This document shows positions 1 to 9,200 of a stretch of 48,953 nucleotides of DNA, piece by piece. Where the stretch lies: positions 39,000-87,952 of the forward strand of contig CAJUEK010000006.1 of the NCBI GenBank assembly GCA_910585445.1, written 5' to 3'. Each line of letters starts with the position of its first letter. Within the stretch, counting starts at the first letter, position 1. Both the position numbers and the translations under genes were made by a program. Under the pieces are notes generated by a model. The model was not told where the DNA came from. It was given only the letters and a program-made list of their open reading frames with translations, and did no database searches. This DNA is from an uncultured Bacteroidales bacterium. GTDB lineage: Bacteria > Bacteroidota > Bacteroidia > Bacteroidales > UBA932.

Positions 1-213
1 TTTGTCATAATGAATGACGAGGCTCTCGGATATGTGATTGCCGGCAATTATGACTTTACTCTCGGACAGGAGTGGAATCACAGGTATATTGTCAGGCTGA
101 CTTCCGACCGCATGGTCTGGACTGCTGTTGACGACCCTTCTGATGTGTGCGTGTATGTACGTACCTCTATCCCTCAGGACATTACTTCCGCTTTCCCTCC
201 TGTTGAGGAATAG
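1..213 (+). CDS. 3' end of a surface-type protein, possibly fimbrillin-like (partial)
   Basis: The frame is open from the first base of the window and ends at a TAG at 211-213, so only the last 70 residues or so are present. The fragment alternates short beta-type stretches with aromatic and acidic residues (for example the segments around YVIAGNYDFTLG and HRYIVRLTSDRMVW), which resembles the C-terminal strand region of Bacteroidales fimbrillin or other secreted beta-sandwich proteins. No catalytic motif is visible. A strong hairpin terminator follows 35 bases after the stop, so this is the last gene of its transcript. The family assignment is a weak inference, because the lipobox and N-terminal domain lie outside the window. 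Confidence 0.55.
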   Translation, partial: FVIMNDEALGYVIAGNYDFTLGQEWNHRYIVRLTSDRMVWTAVDDPSDVCVYVRTSIPQDITSAFPPVEE

Positions 214-248
214 CCGGAACGGGAATAATGATTATTATGTAACAGGCG

Positions 249-285
249 GGGACTGTCTCTTTAGTGGAGACGGTCCCGTTTTTCT
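249..285 (+). terminator. Rho-independent terminator after the partial gene
   Basis: An 11-bp stem (249-259 paired with 267-277, with one G-U pair) encloses a 7-base loop. A run of T follows at 279-283. It separates the upstream fragment from the receptor gene. Confidence 0.85.
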
Positions 286-334
286 TATTATAATAATGAA
301 TGCAATCGGAGTCTGCAATTTTTTGTGCTGAAAA

Positions 335-366
335 TTTGTGTTTTATATGAAATTTGCCTTAATTTG
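335..366 (+). promoter_or_regulatory. Bacteroidetes-type promoter for the TonB-dependent receptor
   Basis: TTTG at 335-338 (-33 box) lies 20 bases before TTAATTTG at 359-366, a 7 of 8 match to the TAnnTTTG -7 consensus. Transcription would start near 373, about 40 bases before the ATG at 414. The spacing fits the known Bacteroides sigma-factor pattern. Confidence 0.5.
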
Positions 367-413
367 CGGTGTATTATTAAACTAACACACTGTTAACGAA
401 TTTTACAGACAGC

Positions 414-2954
414 ATGAAAAAGTCATTTCTTTCAGCCCTTGCTCTCCTCATTTCCTGCATCGGCTTATGTGCGGCGGGCCAGGACGGCCTTGTGTTCAAA
501 GGACGTGTGACGGACTCGCAGGGCACTCCGGTGCCGTATGCCACAGTCGCAATCACTGATGCTTCCGGCTCTGTCATTTCAGGAGCGACCTCAGGCGAGG
601 ACGGTTCCTGGCAGATAACCTCCACGAAAGGCTTTGCCGTTTCAGACAGCCTTGTCTTCCTGTGCTCTTTCATCGGATACAAGGACTTTACCGCATCTCT
701 GGCCGATATGGCAGGCAACAGCTCAGGCAGCATAATCACTCTGAGGGATGCCGTGCTTGAAGAGGATGCCCAGGCTCTTGCCGGAGCCGTCGTGTCCGGA
801 AAGCGTGAGCTTATTGAGCATCATTTCGACAAGCTGGTGCTCAATGTCTCCGAATTGGCTGTGGCCCAGACCGGCAATGCGCTGGACGTCCTCAAAAACT
901 CCCCGGGCGTGACCCTTGACAAGGACGGAAACGTGAAGCTCAACGGACAGACCGTTTCAGTATGGATAGACGGAAGGCCATCATCCATGTCCGGAAAGGA
1001 CCTTGAAGTATATCTTAAGGGCAGCCCGGGCAACACGATAGAGAAAGTGGAGCTGATGTCGTCCCCCTCCGCCAAATATGATGCGGAAGGAAGCGGCGGA
1101 ATAATCAACATAAAGACCAGAAAGGGGTTCATGCAAGGTCTTAGCGGCTCTGTGACAGCCAACGGGGGACTTCGGCTCAATCCCACTGGGGAAGGCCCCA
1201 AGGTGAAGCCTTACGGTGACATTTCCGCTAATCTGATGTACAAGACGGACAAGACCCTTACATCGTTCACTTATTCGCCGTCAATGACAGAAATGTCAGC
1301 TGCTGCCTATGAGAACAAATGGTACGGGACGGATTATTCTTCTCTCCAGCAATCCGAGACCGCCATGAACAGCAGGTGGGGAGGGCACAGCCTCCGTTTG
1401 CAGCATGACTGGCATGTAAGCGACAAGGATGTGCTCGGGGCGATAGCGAACGTGAGGTTCAGTGACAGCGGCTCGGATTCGGGCAACGGAAGCACCATTT
1501 CCGACTACAGGGCGTGGGGCACTCCGGAGCAGGAGCTGTACTCGGTGATGCTGAGTAACAATGCCTCGCAGGATAAGGGCAATTTCATTTATGCGAACCT
1601 TAATTACACGCATACGTTCGATGAGTCGCGCGCAGCGGAGCTGACTCTAAATGCTGACTACAGCCGCAATGCCAGCAGGGAGTTCACTGAACAGACGAAC
1701 ATATGGAAGACACGGCCTTCCTCACTTGGCCTTGACGGTTCTGACATCGGCGGGAACAGCTTTGAGGACTATGGCTTTCAGGAGAATACCGGAAGGGTGC
1801 TGGACCTGATTTCATTGAAGGCTGACTATACTACTGTTTTCTGGAAATCCACAGGACGCATCGAAGCCGGTCTGAAAGGGGCAGTCTCGCTGACTGACAA
1901 CAAATTCTCCCGCTTTGACTATCAGGTGCCCTCATGGACCTTGGAAGAATCTCCGGTGCAGACAAACGATTTCAAATACAGGGAGCAGGTCTATGCGGCC
2001 TACCTTAATGTGGCAAAGCAGTTCGGCACCAAATGGAACGCCCAGGCAGGCCTGCGCGGTGAGATGACCTTGTCAAAAGGAATGTGGCAGGACGACCCTC
2101 ATACTTCCGACAGATATTTCGATGTTTTCCCGAATGCTACGGTGAGCTGGATTCCGTCACAGAAATTCATTTTCTCGGCCAATTATTCCTACAGGATAAG
2201 CCGTCCCAAATATTGGCAGCTCAATCCTTTCATCTCTTATGTGAATGCGACCACCTACACTCAGGGAAAGGCAGACCTCAAGCCGTCATATTCGCACAAT
2301 GCCGCATTGACGGCCGTGCTCTTCGGCCGGCTTTCGATAAGCTCAGGCTATGGAAACGTCCGCAATTACAATGACATGCAGGTGCCGCGTTTTGACACGG
2401 AAAGCGGAAAGATGGGGCTTGTCTTCGACAATGCCGGCATAAAGGACATGGCATACGTGTCGATCTCCCTTTCCGAGCAGCCTATAACCAAATGGTGGAC
2501 CCTGACCTTGTCCGGATATTATGCCTATACGTATTTCAAGGCATACGAAGGAGTCGCTACAGGCCTTGGAGATGGCTATGTGAACAAGGGGCACTCTTTC
2601 TACGGCTATGCCTCAACCACTTTCTATCTTCCAAAGAATTTCAAGACAGGGCTTTCAGGAATGTATTGCACTCCTCAGACTGAGGGTTTTTATGACATCG
2701 ACCAGATGTGGCATATGAGCTTCGACTTCTCCAAGACTTTCCTTGACGGAAAGCTCGCCCTTAATTTCTATGTGGAAGACATCTTCGGCTCAATGAAGTC
2801 AGACCTGAAGATTTATGACGGGGACAGGCTCTCATACAGCATGGCGCAGAAATTCTCCTATACTTCTTTCCGTCTCGGACTTACATGGCGTTTCGGCCAG
2901 GCAGTGAACTCCAGACGCAAAGTCGGCAACTTGGATGAGTCATCAAGAATGTAA
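414..2954 (+). CDS. TonB-dependent receptor with outer membrane beta-barrel (OMP_b-brl type)
   Basis: This 846-residue outer-membrane protein begins with a signal peptide (hydrophobic stretch at residues 5-21). Next comes a CarboxypepD_reg-like beta-sandwich at about 27-110 (GRVTDSQGTPVPYATV motif). A plug domain at about 125-240 carries the Bacteroidetes pattern NALDVLKNSPGV, then VWIDGRP and GGIINIKT. The remaining 600 residues or so are aromatic-rich barrel strands ending with LGLTWRFG. Family members of this type are usually annotated as TonB-dependent receptor or outer membrane beta-barrel family protein and are about 800 residues long, so it looks complete. There is no adjacent SusD-like gene, so it is not a classical polysaccharide-utilisation SusC/D pair, and the substrate cannot be told. 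It stands alone, with a promoter upstream and a convergent gene 17 bases downstream. Confidence 0.88.
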   Translation: MKKSFLSALALLISCIGLCAAGQDGLVFKGRVTDSQGTPVPYATVAITDASGSVISGATSGEDGSWQITSTKGFAVSDSLVFLCSFIGYKDFTASLADMAGNSSGSIITLRDAVLEEDAQALAGAVVSGKRELIEHHFDKLVLNVSELAVAQTGNALDVLKNSPGVTLDKDGNVKLNGQTVSVWIDGRPSSMSGKDLEVYLKGSPGNTIEKVELMSSPSAKYDAEGSGGIINIKTRKGFMQGLSGSVTANGGLRLNPTGEGPKVKPYGDISANLMYKTDKTLTSFTYSPSMTEMSAAAYENKWYGTDYSSLQQSETAMNSRWGGHSLRLQHDWHVSDKDVLGAIANVRFSDSGSDSGNGSTISDYRAWGTPEQELYSVMLSNNASQDKGNFIYANLNYTHTFDESRAAELTLNADYSRNASREFTEQTNIWKTRPSSLGLDGSDIGGNSFEDYGFQENTGRVLDLISLKADYTTVFWKSTGRIEAGLKGAVSLTDNKFSRFDYQVPSWTLEESPVQTNDFKYREQVYAAYLNVAKQFGTKWNAQAGLRGEMTLSKGMWQDDPHTSDRYFDVFPNATVSWIPSQKFIFSANYSYRISRPKYWQLNPFISYVNATTYTQGKADLKPSYSHNAALTAVLFGRLSISSGYGNVRNYNDMQVPRFDTESGKMGLVFDNAGIKDMAYVSISLSEQPITKWWTLTLSGYYAYTYFKAYEGVATGLGDGYVNKGHSFYGYASTTFYLPKNFKTGLSGMYCTPQTEGFYDIDQMWHMSFDFSKTFLDGKLALNFYVEDIFGSMKSDLKIYDGDRLSYSMAQKFSYTSFRLGLTWRFGQAVNSRRKVGNLDESSRM

Positions 2955-2971
2955 AAGGAGCAGTACTGGCT

Positions 2972-3832
2972 CTATCCGATGACAAGCCCGTCATAGGCCG
3001 GCCTTATATTCTCCGGCAGAGACTCTTCAAGAATCCCGTGACAAGGCAGCTGGTGAGACATATGCGTCAGCCAGCTGTGCCTTGCACCTACCTTTCGGGC
3101 TACTGCAACTGCCTCCTCTATGCTGAAATGCGAGATGTGCCTGCCGCTTCTTACGCAGTTGATTACGAAATGGTCAAGTCCAAGCAGTTTTCCGAACTCT
3201 TCCTCCGGAATCATATTCATGTCGGTGCAATAGGCAATGTTCCCGAAGCGGAAACCAAGGACAGGAAGCTTGTAATGCATCCCTCTTATCGGGATGATAC
3301 GGACAGTCCTTGGCTTTTCCGTTGAAGGTTTGTCCGTTCCCACATGCACGTAGCCCTTTCCGGAATGCCATTCAAGCCTGTCAGTGCCGCATGAGCCGGA
3401 TACATTGAAAGGGGAGTTGCCGATTTCATGCACGTTCCACTCTGGTGCGCCAGGGTATTTCTTTTCCGCAAACGCATAAGAATACTCCTGCCGGAGAGAC
3501 TCCTCGACATATTTCTCGCAATAAATCTGCACAGGACGCTTTTCGGTATAATTGAACGCACGTATGTCGTCCAGCCCTCCAGTATGGTCCTTGTGGTTGT
3601 GCGTCAGCAGTATGGCATCAACATGCGACACATTCTCCCGAAGCATCTGCTGCCTGAAGTCCGGGCCCGCGTCTATGAGTATCCTGAGTCCCCCGTAATC
3701 TACAAGGGCGCTCGAACGCAGTCTCTTGTCGCGCGGATCACGGCTTGCGCACACCTCACAGCCGCAGCCTATCATCGGGATGCCCTGCGAAGTGCCTGTC
3801 CCGAGAAATGTAAGCCTCGCCCCTTCTGTCAT
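2972..3832 (-). CDS. MBL-fold metallo-hydrolase (PhnP-like)
   Basis: This is a 286-residue metallo-beta-lactamase-fold hydrolase. Near the N-terminus it has GTGTSQGIP and a Cys pair (GCGCEVC), the arrangement seen in PhnP-like phosphodiesterases. The metal-binding motif LTHNHKDHTGG lies at about residue 76, and a further His sits near the C-terminus (WLTHMSHQL). Family members hydrolyse phosphodiester bonds such as cyclic ribose phosphates, but the substrate of this Bacteroidetes branch is not established. Its start overlaps the mtaB stop by 4 bases (ATGA), making it the last gene of the tamB-rsmI-folB-mtaB operon. Whether it shares a function with these RNA-modification genes is unknown. Confidence 0.85.
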   Translation of the reverse strand: MTEGARLTFLGTGTSQGIPMIGCGCEVCASRDPRDKRLRSSALVDYGGLRILIDAGPDFRQQMLRENVSHVDAILLTHNHKDHTGGLDDIRAFNYTEKRPVQIYCEKYVEESLRQEYSYAFAEKKYPGAPEWNVHEIGNSPFNVSGSCGTDRLEWHSGKGYVHVGTDKPSTEKPRTVRIIPIRGMHYKLPVLGFRFGNIAYCTDMNMIPEEEFGKLLGLDHFVINCVRSGRHISHFSIEEAVAVARKVGARHSWLTHMSHQLPCHGILEESLPENIRPAYDGLVIG

Positions 3833-5088
3833 ATCGTAACTTCCGTAATTTTTCCTATCAGCTCCGGGTCATATGGCCGGGATACCCTTATGTAGTTCCC
3901 GGTATATCCCTCCATCATCCCGTTCTTGTCCGTGCTCTCGAAAAGGACATGTCCGGTAACTCCGCGGTTCTGCTCCAGGAACTCCTCATGCAGCTTTGCG
4001 CTCAGTTCCTCAAGCATCTGCACCCTGCGTGTCTTTATGCTGTCCTGCACCTGGTCCTTTCTCGCGGCAGCCCTTGTGCCTGCACGTCTTGAATACGGGA
4101 ACACATGGATGAATGCCGGCTTCACCACCTTGCCCAGGAAATCATATGTCTCCATGAACAGCTCGTCAGTCTCTCCAGGGAATCCTGCAATTACATCAAT
4201 CCCGAAAAACACTTTCGAGCCGCCTGGCTTCTCCATCTTTTCCCTTATATACGCAATCTTCGCGGCAAAGGCCGCAGTGTCATATCTCCTTCCCATCTCT
4301 TTCAGGACTGTGTCGCTCCCGGCCTGCAGCGGGATATGGAAGTGGGGGAGAAACTTTGTTCCGGATGCTATCCAGTCTATCATCTCTTCCGTAAGCAGAT
4401 TCGGCTCTATTGAGGAAATCCTGTATCTTTCAATGCCCTCCACATCGTTGAGGCTGCGTATCAGGCCGAAGAAACTCTCGCCTGTAGTCCTGCCGAAATC
4501 TCCTGTGTTCACACCGGTAAGCACAATCTCCCTGATTCCTGCTGCAGCTATCTCCCTGGCCTGCTCAACGGCAAGGGCTATTGGAATGTTGCGGCTTTCC
4601 CCCCTGGCGTCCGGAACGGTGCAATATGCGCACCTGTAGTCGCATCCGTCCTGGACCTTAAGGAAGGAGCGTGTCCTTTCCCCGTCTGAATAAGCCGGAA
4701 AAATGCATGTGCTCTTGTGGAGAGGCAGGGACTCGCTTTCCTCACGGAGCTTTGCGAGCACTGACGGCACTATAGCGGACTTTTCGGCAGCACCGAATAC
4801 CATTGTGACTCCCTCTATCGCCTCTATCTCGGCCTTCTTCAGTTGGGCGTAGCATCCTGTCACCACAATCATGGCGTCAGGTGACAGCCTGTGCAGTTTC
4901 CTGATGATGTTTCGGCTCTTTTTGTCGGAATGCTCTGTGACAGAACATGTGTTCACAAGGAAAATGTCCGCGCCGCGGTTCCAAGGCACGGCTTCAAGTC
5001 CCTCTTTCAGCAATGCCCTTTCGTATGTTGAGGTCTCTGCATAATTGAGCTTGCACCCCAATGTTATGAATGCTATGGTCTTTTTCAT
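3829..5088 (-). CDS. mtaB: tRNA t6A37 methylthiotransferase MtaB
   Basis: This radical SAM methylthiotransferase adds the 2-methylthio group to t6A37 of tRNAs reading ANN codons. The N-terminal MTTase domain starts FITLGCKLNYAE with the first cluster-ligand Cys. Further Cys residues follow in NTCSVTEHSD and TGCYAQ, and the radical SAM motif CDYRCAYC lies at about residue 150. A TRAM-like end (GHVLFEST and following) closes the protein. I chose the ATG at 5088 rather than the upstream in-frame ATG at 5130, because homologues begin with MKKxxF-type sequence and the 5088 ATG overlaps the folB stop by 4 bases. The length of 419 residues is normal. The enzyme acts on the product of TsaD, which is encoded nearby on the other strand. 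Confidence 0.95.
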   Translation of the reverse strand: MKKTIAFITLGCKLNYAETSTYERALLKEGLEAVPWNRGADIFLVNTCSVTEHSDKKSRNIIRKLHRLSPDAMIVVTGCYAQLKKAEIEAIEGVTMVFGAAEKSAIVPSVLAKLREESESLPLHKSTCIFPAYSDGERTRSFLKVQDGCDYRCAYCTVPDARGESRNIPIALAVEQAREIAAAGIREIVLTGVNTGDFGRTTGESFFGLIRSLNDVEGIERYRISSIEPNLLTEEMIDWIASGTKFLPHFHIPLQAGSDTVLKEMGRRYDTAAFAAKIAYIREKMEKPGGSKVFFGIDVIAGFPGETDELFMETYDFLGKVVKPAFIHVFPYSRRAGTRAAARKDQVQDSIKTRRVQMLEELSAKLHEEFLEQNRGVTGHVLFESTDKNGMMEGYTGNYIRVSRPYDPELIGKITEVTI

Positions 5089-5462
5089 ATCAGTTCTTCG
5101 TTTGTGTGGATAAGGGTCACTCTTGACCATTGTACCACCCCGTTCACCGGCGGACGCTTCTTGGACACGCGCACTGAAAATGAGGTGAACTGCGGGAATC
5201 TGTCGGCAATGGCCCTGACTATCCGTCCGGCAACATGCTCTATCAGATTTGAGGGAACCGCCATTTCCCTTGCCACCGTTTCATATATCAGCGAATAGTC
5301 AACGGCATCTTCAAGAGAGTCGCTCTGTGCGGCGCGTCCCATCTCTGCCGTACCACGGAAATCCACAATGAAATCGTTTCCTGCCGCCCTTTCCCTTTCG
5401 AGGCAGCCGTGATATGAGCGGAACTCCATTCCTTCGAGTTCCAGTATGCCTAAGTCGCTCAT
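5085..5462 (-). CDS. folB: Dihydroneopterin aldolase
   Basis: FolB converts 7,8-dihydroneopterin to 6-hydroxymethyl-dihydropterin in folate synthesis. The conserved start LEGMEFRSYHGCLERER, the segment DSLEDAVDYSLIYE and the C-terminal VRVSKKRPPVNG are typical, and about 125 residues is the family length. Two starts are plausible. The ATG at 5462 gives a normal N-terminus. The ATG at 5486 overlaps the rsmI stop as ATGA and would add 8 residues. I chose 5462 because homologues start just before the LEGMEF motif, but translational coupling would favour 5486. The stop overlaps the mtaB start by 4 bases. Confidence 0.9.
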   Translation of the reverse strand: MSDLGILELEGMEFRSYHGCLERERAAGNDFIVDFRGTAEMGRAAQSDSLEDAVDYSLIYETVAREMAVPSNLIEHVAGRIVRAIADRFPQFTSFSVRVSKKRPPVNGVVQWSRVTLIHTNEELI

Positions 5463-5482
5463 GCTAATCTGTTTAAAGGTAA

Positions 5483-6214
5483 TCATGCAAGAATAAGGAA
5501 TACGCACGGGCGCTTGCCTATCACGATGCCCTGCTTTTTCCATTGCGAGACGCTCATTGTCCTGATGTATGCGTCAGGCATCGTTATATTCGCTGCCACG
5601 CATACTTTTACTGACGGAGAGCATACGGCCAATATGTCCGCGAAAAGAGAGTCGTTCCTGTAAGGCGTCTCTATCAGAATCTGAGTCTGGTGCAGCTGTC
5701 CCGACACTTTCTCCAGCGTCTTGAGCCTGCTCCTGCGCTCATCGGTCTTGGCCGGTATATAGCCGCAGAATGCGAATGACTGCCCGTTGAGTCCGGAAGC
5801 CATCAGGGCGAGCATGAGAGACGACGGGCCTACGGCCGGTATCACCTCAATCCCGTTCCTGTGCGCCAGGGCGACAAGCTGCGCCCCCGGATCTGCCACC
5901 GCCGGAAGGCCTGCCTCTGAGATGAGAGCCACGTCATTCCCGTTGTCGAAAAGCCTTATGTAGCCCTCGATTTCGGCCTGTTCCGTATGCTCATTCAGCT
6001 CGTGGAACTCCAGTTCGCCTATATGTCCTTTCAGCCCGGCCTTTGACAGGTACCGCCTTGCAGTCCTCACTTCTTCAACGACGAAAGTCCTGAAACCCTC
6101 AAGGGACTTCAGGACCGGTGCAGGGATAACCTCTGCCGGATCATTTTCCCCCAACGGGGACGGTATCAGGAACAGTCTTCCTCTTTTTCCTTCCATGTTT
6201 TCCTTTGTCATCAT
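5483..6214 (-). CDS. rsmI: RsmI-like SAM-dependent methyltransferase (tetrapyrrole methylase fold)
   Basis: The protein has the two-domain tetrapyrrole-methylase fold of RsmI, which 2'-O-methylates C1402 of 16S rRNA. Seen here are LIPSPLGE near the N-terminus, the motif ALISEAGLPAVADPG at about residue 95, VGPSSLMLALMASGL and FCGYIPAK. At 238-244 residues it is the shorter form common in Bacteroidetes, where classical RsmI is about 280, so the exact target is less certain than the family. In-frame ATGs lie at 6214, 6211 and 6196. All of them sit inside the tamB coding region, giving a 56-74 base overlap. The core begins so soon after these starts that the overlap must be real. Confidence 0.8.
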   Translation of the reverse strand: MMTKENMEGKRGRLFLIPSPLGENDPAEVIPAPVLKSLEGFRTFVVEEVRTARRYLSKAGLKGHIGELEFHELNEHTEQAEIEGYIRLFDNGNDVALISEAGLPAVADPGAQLVALAHRNGIEVIPAVGPSSLMLALMASGLNGQSFAFCGYIPAKTDERRSRLKTLEKVSGQLHQTQILIETPYRNDSLFADILAVCSPSVKVCVAANITMPDAYIRTMSVSQWKKQGIVIGKRPCVFLILA

Positions 6215-9200
6215 CTTGCGTTATCTTCATAAGTATCCGCTCTCCCTCGAATATGGCCTGCTCCTCGGCCTGCCTGGCCTCCTGTCTCTTGCTCTTGCTT
6301 GAGAACATGTGCCGGAAGAACTGCCCGAGCTTGTTGAACTCGGTCTGGTAGGTGAGTCCGACTCCGTTCCTCTGCGAATTGTCGAGGTAGTTGGTATATT
6401 GGTCAGCGGAATGCGAGAATATGTTCAGCCTGAAAGCTCCGGGGCGGTCCAGCTTGATTTCTATGTCAAGGTCACCGACCACATCGGCCTTGGTGCTTCC
6501 GGAAGTGTTCTGCCTGTTGCCTACGCTTCCGTTCACTACGACCCTGTTGTTGAACATCTGCGTCGAGACCGCCACATCAAACACATCGTTGCCCCGTTCA
6601 TTCGGCTGGTATTTCAGTCCCAAATCGACAGGTATGTCAAGTTTCTGCAGAATATTGTTCAGCTGGTTGGACATTACCTCCGTCACATTTGAGTACAGCA
6701 TCGTGGAGTTATTGGCGATTCCGGACTGCTCGTCAGGCATGAAGCTGTTGGTCAGCAGCAGCCACAGGAACTGTTTCTGCAGCTTGTCCTCGGTTCCCAG
6801 TGCGCTTTCAACGCGTGACTTGACAATAGGGTCAAGGTCCGGGATGTTGATTGAGAACGCAAGCCTCGGGTTGCTTATCTTGTCTGTTATCTTTATTCCG
6901 CATTCGACCGTTCGCCTCGTGGCTACTGATGTCGTGTCGGCTATCAGGGTTGAAAGTGAAGCCTTGGTCTTGTATATCGCCTCGATGTTGAGGTTGCTGT
7001 CGAATATGTCCCCGTTGAAGTTTACGGTGCTTCCGTCCTGTATCACGAAATCCCTCCTTACAAGGCCGAGAGCCACAAACCTGTAGTTTCCTCCAGTGAG
7101 GGTGTAGTCTCCGTTTATATTGAACACGTCCTCTGCAATCTCAAGGTCAATGGTGCCGTTTCCGCTTCCCGAAAGCACATGTCCCGATGCCTTGTCAATC
7201 TCCACGAAAGCCGTAACCTCAGGCGACGCGCCCACATGAAGGTTCAGCCGGAAGTCTCCCGAACCGGAAGTCTTCTTTTCCATCTTAGTTACCATCTCCT
7301 CATACGGGTCGATGTAGATGTCTTTCGGAATTTCCGTGAATTTAAGCAGGTTGGATGTCCCGGAGGTCATGGCGGAGGTTATCGGAATGTGCAGTTCGCC
7401 TCTCTTGGCGGTCACTGCGTCAATGTCCATGAGCAGAGAGCTTACAGGGCCTGTTATGGATATGTTTCCTGTACCGAAGATATTGCCGTAGAATGCCTCT
7501 CCCTGCTTCTCGCTCAGATTGATGCCTTCTATCTCGTTGACCTTTATCCTGGTGTCAAAGCTCATGTTCTTGAAATTCTCCCAGTTGATGCTTCCGCCCA
7601 CGCTTCCTGTTCCTGTGAACCTGTCCCTTATGCGTATGCCGTCGAAATGGACTCCGGTACGGTCTATATGGAAGCCTCCGTCGGCATAATAAGGCACATT
7701 GGTGAAAGCAATCTTGAGCATGCCGTCCTCCAGCCTGGTCTGTTCGCTTGACAGTTCAAGCCTGTCCATAGGCCCTGAAACGGAGATGTTCCCTGATACA
7801 TAGCCTTCCATCTCGCTGAATATGTCCTTGAGAAGCGGGCTTGCATATCCCACCGGAAGCCTGTTGAGCGCGGCCTGTGCCTCAAGAGTCCTGATGCTCG
7901 GGGTATATGTTCCGTATGCGTCTATGTTGCGTCTTCCGCCGAGTTCATTGCGTACAGCCACTTCGAACCGCTGGAACACGTCGTCCCATTCGCTGAGCAC
8001 TGTGACTGTTCCGGCCGGCATTCCTGCTATATGTGTTGAGTCGCAGACCATGTTTACGAGCAGGCCTTTGTCCTCAAGAGGCGAGATGAGCTGTGCGCTT
8101 CCGGTTGCCGCTCCGCTTATGCCGAGGTCAGAGCCGAGAAGAGGGTTGACAATGGATATGTCAAATCTGTTCAGGCTCAGGTTGAGGGTGTCGCTCTGTG
8201 TCTTTGAAGCCCTGCCGTATGCCTTGACTGACTGCTCTCCGCTTATCAGTTCCACTGATGATATGTCGATGCTCCCGTCCCTTACGGAAAGTCTGGACGG
8301 CTGTATCCTCCATTCCCTGGAGTTAAGGTGCAGGGTCGATGGAAGGATGTCTATGCCGAGCGCGAGCCCGTCCGCATCCCGTGAGAGGTCGCCGCGGACG
8401 ATGAATTCCCCGCGGTTCTCGAGCTCGCCCCTGTTGTCGTATGAATAGCCGGCTCCGATATGGTTGTCGTCAGCGAATATGCGGAACGTATTGTCGCTCA
8501 GCTTTAATGTGGCGGCCTGTATCTCAGAGCTTGTCAAAACCCCGTGGAAACTGTCGTCACTGTTGCTGAATGTCGCGGCTATGTCCTTGATATATTGTCT
8601 GCCCATTGCCACCCTCTGTGAGTTCAGGCTGGCGGTGAGCCTTCCTTTCTCGCTTATCCTGGCGCTTATCCTCGTGTCCTCAGCTATGTAAAGGCCTGGA
8701 TATGCGAAAGAAAGCAGGCCGCGTGTGTCGCGGAAAGTGAAGTCAAGGCTATATCTGTTTCCTGCCCAGTCGTATTCCGGGTGCTCGAAGAGGGCTGGCA
8801 GCTCCTGCTTGAGCGTTATGTCGCGCAGGTCTTTGATGAATCTGGTCACAGGGGCGCTTCCGGAGTATGTCCCTTCGGCAAAATCGGACCTGAGCCTCAT
8901 CCTGTACGTGTCGTTGCTTGTCTGGGAGTACAGGCTGATGTTTCCGATTTCGTGTTTTCCTGACGAATTTACAAGCACAATGTCCCCGATGCTGATTTCA
9001 CCGAATATGTCCCCGTTGCCGGTTCTCCTGAAATCGGCATGCGTGGCCAGCCTGACATTTGATTTGCCTCTCTTGTCTATTTTCAGGGCCCTCAGGTCGG
9101 CATGGCCTATGTTCGCATAAAACTTATATGCGGCATTGCTGCTTTTCGGAGAAAGGGCCACCTGTCCGTGGAACAGGAAGTTGAGATTCGGGTCGTCGCA

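Noticed and set aside
414..2954. SusC-type polysaccharide utilisation receptor
   Set aside because: There is no SusD-like partner or carbohydrate-active enzyme nearby, and the plug/barrel pattern fits the OMP_b-brl group better.
3926..4639. 237-codon plus-strand frame opposite mtaB
   Set aside because: It is antisense to the radical SAM domain of mtaB, has no recognisable domain and no promoter.
7822..8448. 208-codon plus-strand frame opposite tamB
   Set aside because: It is one of several antisense shadows across the 4.6-kb tamB gene with Ser/Arg/Pro-rich nonsense composition.
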